A DNA stretch of 38,524 nt from Allobrachymonas sp. (lineage in GTDB: Bacteria > Pseudomonadota > Gammaproteobacteria > Burkholderiales > Burkholderiaceae_C): positions 1-38,524 of the forward strand of contig JAUMWT010000022.1 in assembly GCA_030529505.1 (NCBI GenBank). The letters are read 5' to 3'. The translations under genes and the position numbers were made by a program. The stretch's first letter is position 1. Each line of letters begins with the position of its first letter. The notes beneath the pieces were generated by a model. It did no database searches and was not told where the DNA came from. It saw only the letters and a list, made by a program, of their open reading frames with translations. Below are positions 34,791 through 38,524 of this stretch, piece by piece.

Positions 34791-35546
34791 TTATGCGCTG
34801 GCCTCTTCCACTTCCACGAACTCGTCGTCGGAAGCTTGTGTGGAAACAGCCTGAGCCAGCTCATCGACGGCGTTGGCACGGCCTTCCAGAATGGCGTCGG
34901 CAATGGCGCGGGCGTAAAGCGTCACGGCCTTGGCCGAGTCGTCGTTGCCCGGAATCACGTAGTCGATGCCATCTGGGTTGTGGTTGGTATCGACCACACC
35001 AATCAGCGGAATGCCCAGCTTGCGCGCTTCAGCCACGGCGATTTTGTGGTAACCCACGTCGATGACGAAAATGGCATCGGGCAGCGCATTCATTTCCTGA
35101 ATGCCGCCAATGTCTTTTTCGAGCTTGTCGAGCTCGCGCGTGAACATGAGCTGGTCTTTCTTGCTCATGGCGTCCAGCCCAGCTTCGCGCTGGGCCTGCA
35201 TGTCTTTCATGCGCTTGAGCGAAGTCTTGACGGTTTTGAAGTTGGTCAGCATGCCGCCGAGCCAACGCTGATCCACATAAGGCGTACCGGCACGGCGGGC
35301 TTCGGCTGCAACGATTTCACGCGCAGCGCGCTTGGTGCCAACCATGAGGATGGTGCCGCGGTTGGCCGAAAGCTGGCGGGCGAATTTGACCGCTTCTTCC
35401 AGCATGGGCAGGCTGTGCTCCAGGTTGACGATGTGGATTTTGTTGCGGGCACCGAAGATGTAGGGTGCCATTTTGGGGTTCCAGAAGCGCGTTTGGTGGC
35501 CAAAGTGCACACCGGCTTCCAGCATTTCACGCATGGTGACGGACAT
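34791..35546 (-). CDS. rpsB: 30S ribosomal protein S2
   Basis: A 251-residue small-subunit ribosomal protein. It starts [26 protein letters not shown] and contains [51 protein letters not shown] and [18 protein letters not shown]. The C-terminal tail is acidic ([13 protein letters not shown]). The ATG at 35546 is set by the family; the open frame continues upstream to 35732 but without homology. It heads the long minus-strand run. Confidence 0.98.
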   Translation of the reverse strand: MSVTMREMLEAGVHFGHQTRFWNPKMAPYIFGARNKIHIVNLEHSLPMLEEAVKFARQLSANRGTILMVGTKRAAREIVAAEARRAGTPYVDQRWLGGMLTNFKTVKTSLKRMKDMQAQREAGLDAMSKKDQLMFTRELDKLEKDIGGIQEMNALPDAIFVIDVGYHKIAVAEARKLGIPLIGVVDTNHNPDGIDYVIPGNDDSAKAVTLYARAIADAILEGRANAVDELAQAVSTQASDDEFVEVEEASA

Positions 35547-35699
35547 ATTTGCTCCAAAGGTTGGTTCTAAAATCCGTTCAGTTTGCCTGCCAAAACCTGT
35601 GCGCGGCTTTGGCATGGGCAACACCCGGAAAAACGGATTTGCGACTTGTCTTGAGGCCTTTAAGAAACTGTTCAAAGCAAGGCCCAGCAAAACTGGCGG

Positions 35700-35705
35700 A
35701 TTGTA
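35700..35705 (-). promoter_or_regulatory. Candidate -10 box of the rpsB promoter
   Basis: On the minus strand GCTACAATCC gives TACAAT about 155 bases before the rpsB ATG. No strong -35 is visible. The implied long leader would be room for feedback control by S2, as known in gamma-proteobacteria, but no matching structure was identified. Confidence 0.35.
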
Positions 35706-35811
35706 GCATGGACGCACAGCCCCAAGCCACATGCCGTGTTTTCCGCTGGAACCGCCCCGGCTGTTCGAGGCGCCAAGGCCCTCCTCTTTCCACCCCCGCT
35801 TCTTTTTTCAT

Positions 35812-37671
35812 ATGCAAGCCCCCTCGTCCTTTCCGCGCTTGCTTCGGGCCAGCCCGCATGCATTTGAGCGCTTGCCCTTGCACGGCGTGCGCACCACCCG
35901 GCAATGGGAAGAAACCGCAGTCAACGCCCTGCCGCCGCACACCCTGATGCAACGTGCAGGCTTGGCGATCGCGCGCGTGGCCCTGGCCGTGGCACCCCAT
36001 GCCCAATGCATCTGGATCGCCTGCGGCCCCGGCAACAACGGGGGCGATGGCCTGCAAGCCGCCACCTGGCTGCAGCAATGGGGCAAGCAGGTCAAAATCA
36101 GCACCTTGGCGCCGCAAACGGCCATGCCAGCAGATGCCCAAGCCGCCTGGCAAAGCGCAATGGAAGCGGGCGTTTGCTGGGTTGATGAGCCGCCTGCCTT
36201 GCAAGCCGAGGATTTGTGCATCGACGCCTTGCTGGGCATCGGCGCCAGCCGCCCGCCCGACGCCGCCATGCAGCGCCATATCGCAGCCATGCGCAACAGC
36301 CCGGCCCCCATATTGGCTGTGGATATCCCCAGCGGCTTGCTGGCCGATACCGGCGCTTGGGCGGGCAATGCGCCCGGCGTGGCGGCCGACCACACCCTCA
36401 GCCTGCTGACGCTGAAACCTGGCCTTTTTACCGCGCAAGGCCGCGACGCCGCGGGCCAAGTCTGGTGGCACGATCTGGATGCATCCACAGACGCGCCTGA
36501 AATAGACACGCCCGAAGCCCCGGCAGCAGACGCCTGGCTGCAAGGCATTGTGGCCAGCGCATTCCCCAAGCCCCAGCATGATGTAAAGCGGCCAAGATTC
36601 GCTCCTGATGCATCGCTGGACTCAGGCGCAAACCGCTTCACCTTCACTGCCCCTGCCCCCTGCTCACCCCAAACGCATGCCCACGCCAGCCACAAAGGCT
36701 GCTTTGGCGATGTTTGCATCATTGGCGGCGACGCGGGCATGCAAGGCGCGGCCATTCTGGCGGGCGAAGCGGCGCTTTACGCAGGCGCAGGCCGGGTCTA
36801 TGTGGGCTTGCTGCAAGCCAGCACAAGCGTGACGCACGATGCCGGTCTGATGCTGCGCCCTTTGCCCACACTTTCTTTGCCCGCAGACGACGAGTCCGTG
36901 CCAGCGACGGGTTCGGATTTGAATCCGGCTCTGGATTCGGCTTTGGCTGCCGCCCTGCCTTGCCGCCAAGCCAGCACTGTGTGCGGCTGTGGCGGCGGCC
37001 AGGCCATTGCCCGCTGGCTGCCCGCTGTGTTGCAGCAAGCGCCCAGGCTGCTGCTGGATGCCGATGCGCTCAACGCCATTGCCGCCGCACCTGCACTGCA
37101 AACCCTGCTGCGCCAACGCGCGGCGCAAGGCGCTTGCACCCTCCTCACCCCGCATCCGCTGGAAGCCGCCCGCCTGTTGCACAGCAGCGCAGCCGCCGTT
37201 CAACGAAATCGGCTGCAAGCTGCGCAGGAACTGGCCAATGCGTTTCAATGCATCGTGGTGCTCAAAGGCTCGGGCAGCATATGCGCCCTCGCTTCTAAGC
37301 TGTTGCCCGAAAACGAAACTGCAAACACAGCAGCCCCCGTCATCAACCATTCGGGCAATGCCCTGTTGGCAACGGCCGGTACGGGCGACGTGCTAGCCGG
37401 TTGCGTCGGCGCTTACTGGGCGCAAGCGCAGGCACAGATGTCGCCAGCCACGCCAGCAGATGCCTGGCTGGCCGCTTGGCGCGCCTGCTGCACCGCCGTG
37501 CATGCCCACGGTCGCGTGGCCGATGTGTGGAATGCGTGTACGATGCGCGGCTCCATCCACGGAGCGTTTGATGGCATCTGGCCGCCGCAGCCGCTTTCGG
37601 CTCAGGGCTTGGCGCGCCATCTGTGCCGCCCCGGCCCGGCGAATTGGCAGCCGCCCATGCTTTGCCCGTGA
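35812..37671 (+). CDS. nnr: Bifunctional NAD(P)H-hydrate epimerase / ADP-dependent dehydratase
   Basis: A 619-residue fusion that repairs damaged NAD(P)H hydrates. The epimerase half (residues ~15-220) has ALPPHTLMQRAGLAIARVAL, CGPGNNGGDGLQAATWL and VDIPSGLLADTG. The dehydratase half (residues ~280-600) has KGCFGDVCIIGGDAGMQGAAILAGEAALYAGAGRVYVG, LLDADALNAIA, LTPHPLEAARLL, VVLKGSGSICA and NALLATAGTGDVLAGCVGA. The linker is long and Ala/Pro-rich. The ATG at 35812 is preferred; one at 35731 would add 27 residues of atypical sequence. It is divergent from rpsB. Confidence 0.95.
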   Translation: MQAPSSFPRLLRASPHAFERLPLHGVRTTRQWEETAVNALPPHTLMQRAGLAIARVALAVAPHAQCIWIACGPGNNGGDGLQAATWLQQWGKQVKISTLAPQTAMPADAQAAWQSAMEAGVCWVDEPPALQAEDLCIDALLGIGASRPPDAAMQRHIAAMRNSPAPILAVDIPSGLLADTGAWAGNAPGVAADHTLSLLTLKPGLFTAQGRDAAGQVWWHDLDASTDAPEIDTPEAPAADAWLQGIVASAFPKPQHDVKRPRFAPDASLDSGANRFTFTAPAPCSPQTHAHASHKGCFGDVCIIGGDAGMQGAAILAGEAALYAGAGRVYVGLLQASTSVTHDAGLMLRPLPTLSLPADDESVPATGSDLNPALDSALAAALPCRQASTVCGCGGGQAIARWLPAVLQQAPRLLLDADALNAIAAAPALQTLLRQRAAQGACTLLTPHPLEAARLLHSSAAAVQRNRLQAAQELANAFQCIVVLKGSGSICALASKLLPENETANTAAPVINHSGNALLATAGTGDVLAGCVGAYWAQAQAQMSPATPADAWLAAWRACCTAVHAHGRVADVWNACTMRGSIHGAFDGIWPPQPLSAQGLARHLCRPGPANWQPPMLCP

Positions 37672-37773
37672 ATGGCCAATCACTTGACCGGCCCTGCCAT
37701 GAAAGGCCTTGCTGCGTTGCGGCTTCCCGCACCCATCCACGCTCTTTGCAGCGCAGCCGTTTATTCTTGAACC

Positions 37774-38313
37774 ATGAAACAACTGCTCGAATTCGTTCCG
37801 CTGGTGCTTTTTTTTCTGGCCTACAAAATCAAAGGCATTTATTTCGCAACCGGCGTGCTGATGGCCGCTACCGTGTTGCAAATGGCCGTGATTTATGCGC
37901 TGGATCGCAAACTCGCCCTCATGCACAAGGTCACGCTGGTCTTGATTCTGCTGTTTGGCGCCATGACCCTGCTGCTACGCGATGAACGCTTCATCAAATG
38001 GAAGCCCACCGTGCTCTACGTAGCGATGGCGCTGACGCTGGCCGTGGCCCTGTGGGGCCTGAAAAAAAACCTGCTGCACATCTTGCTGGGCGCACAGCTC
38101 AAACTGCCCACGGGCGTATGGCACCGGCTCACCATCACCTGGGTGGCCTATTGCCTGTTCATGGCGGGCATCAATGCCGTGATGGTGCTGTTTTTCAGCA
38201 CCGATCAATGGATCAGCTTCAAGCTCTGGGGCTATGTGTTTCCGCTCGCCTTCTTGGTGGGGCAAGGTGTTTATATCGCCCGTTATTTGAAAGACGATGC
38301 CTCCGCCAGCTAG
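37774..38313 (+). CDS. yciB: Septation protein A / YciB family inner-membrane protein
   Basis: A 179-residue inner-membrane protein with five transmembrane helices ([30 protein letters not shown], then four more, ending [21 protein letters not shown]). The block [22 protein letters not shown] and the motif AWHR-like [23 protein letters not shown] are family marks. YciB links cell-envelope synthesis and division machinery in E. coli. It follows nnr after 102 bases on the same strand and is itself followed 85 bases later by an insertion sequence. Confidence 0.95.
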   Translation: MKQLLEFVPLVLFFLAYKIKGIYFATGVLMAATVLQMAVIYALDRKLALMHKVTLVLILLFGAMTLLLRDERFIKWKPTVLYVAMALTLAVALWGLKKNLLHILLGAQLKLPTGVWHRLTITWVAYCLFMAGINAVMVLFFSTDQWISFKLWGYVFPLAFLVGQGVYIARYLKDDASAS

Positions 38314-38398
38314 ACGGCCGAAAACCACCATCAAGTGTTCAAAAAAACTTTGGGGCTCAGGAAGCAAACATGTGCCCACCACATGCCAACCTCTTGAG

Positions 38399-38524
38399 AT
38401 GCAAGGGAAAAACAAGTACTACCGCCATTCAAAAATCAGTGAGGCCAAATTTCGACACCTTTTGCGCCCGTTTGCCATGGATTTGACCGCCACGGATGCC
38501 GCGCAGTTGTGTGGCCTTTCCGTG
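38399..38524 (+). mobile_element. Start of an IS1595-type transposase gene, cut by the window edge
   Basis: From the ATG at 38399 the frame is open to the window end and reads KNKYYRHSKISEAKFRHLLR then PFAMDLTATDAAQLCGLSV. This matches the N-terminal zinc-ribbon-like/HTH region of IS1595-family transposases (typically KYYRRSKISEAKFRQL...F..DLTAT..A.LTGLS). The preceding 85 bases after yciB should contain the left inverted repeat. GTGTTCAAAAAAAC at 38335-38348 is a candidate, but it cannot be confirmed without the right end. The element is only the first 42 codons; completeness is unknown. Confidence 0.75.

Noticed and set aside
1-38524. CRISPR arrays, tRNA or rRNA genes
   Set aside because: No regularly spaced short repeats, no tRNA cloverleaf and no rRNA sequence were recognised anywhere in the window.

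Overview
The window looks like a chromosomal piece of a GC-rich beta-proteobacterium of the order Burkholderiales, probably Comamonadaceae-like. The main support is the gene order rpsB-tsf-pyrH-frr-uppS-cdsA-dxr-rseP-bamA-ompH-lpxD-fabZ-lpxA-lpxB-rnhB, together with an mltG-tmk-holB-pilZ-tatD set divergent from ygfZ. The genus cannot be fixed from the sequence alone. No tRNA, rRNA or CRISPR array was seen.

Region 1 (1-3000) is a decayed two-partner-secretion / contact-dependent inhibition (CDI) locus. It holds the 3' part of a large CdiA/filamentous-haemagglutinin gene broken by a stop and a frameshift, an A+T-rich toxin tip, and a small intact immunity gene. Behind these lie scrambled haemagglutinin fragments and a helix-turn-helix remnant. 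Region 2 (2900-9000, minus strand) is a housekeeping run: mltG, tmk, holB, pilZ, tatD and an exported ankyrin protein. Its pilZ-tatD interval is enlarged by a 271-bp inverted-repeat element and a hairpin. Region 3 (9.1-11.7 kb) has ygfZ, a hicAB toxin-antitoxin pair and greA.

Region 4 (11.8-18.4 kb) is an accessory island for metal-chelate uptake. It has a TonB-dependent outer-membrane receptor on the plus strand. Converging on it is a very A+T-rich four-gene operon: lipoprotein binding protein, SAM methyltransferase, FecCD-type permease and ATPase. A 36-bp near-perfect palindrome lies just upstream of that operon. The set could move a metallophore or corrinoid across both membranes; the methyltransferase is the unexplained part.

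Region 5 (18.4-35.6 kb, all minus strand) is the envelope and translation block. It contains a conserved unknown gene, a SpoU-type RNA methyltransferase, rnhB, lpxB, an unusual A+T-rich membrane-protein gene inside the lpx run, lpxA, fabZ, lpxD, ompH, bamA, rseP, dxr, cdsA, uppS, frr, pyrH, tsf and rpsB. These act together in lipid A synthesis, outer-membrane protein assembly, isoprenoid and phospholipid precursor supply, and translation. A 185-bp MITE-like element flanked by CTAG sits between tsf and pyrH. Region 6 (35.7 kb to the end, plus strand) has nnr (NAD(P)HX repair), yciB and the first 42 codons of an IS1595-type transposase cut by the window edge.

The strongest candidates for something new are the metallophore-uptake island with its embedded methyltransferase and palindrome, the foreign membrane protein in the lpx operon, and the two short inverted-repeat elements, which appear related and have YTAR-like target sites.
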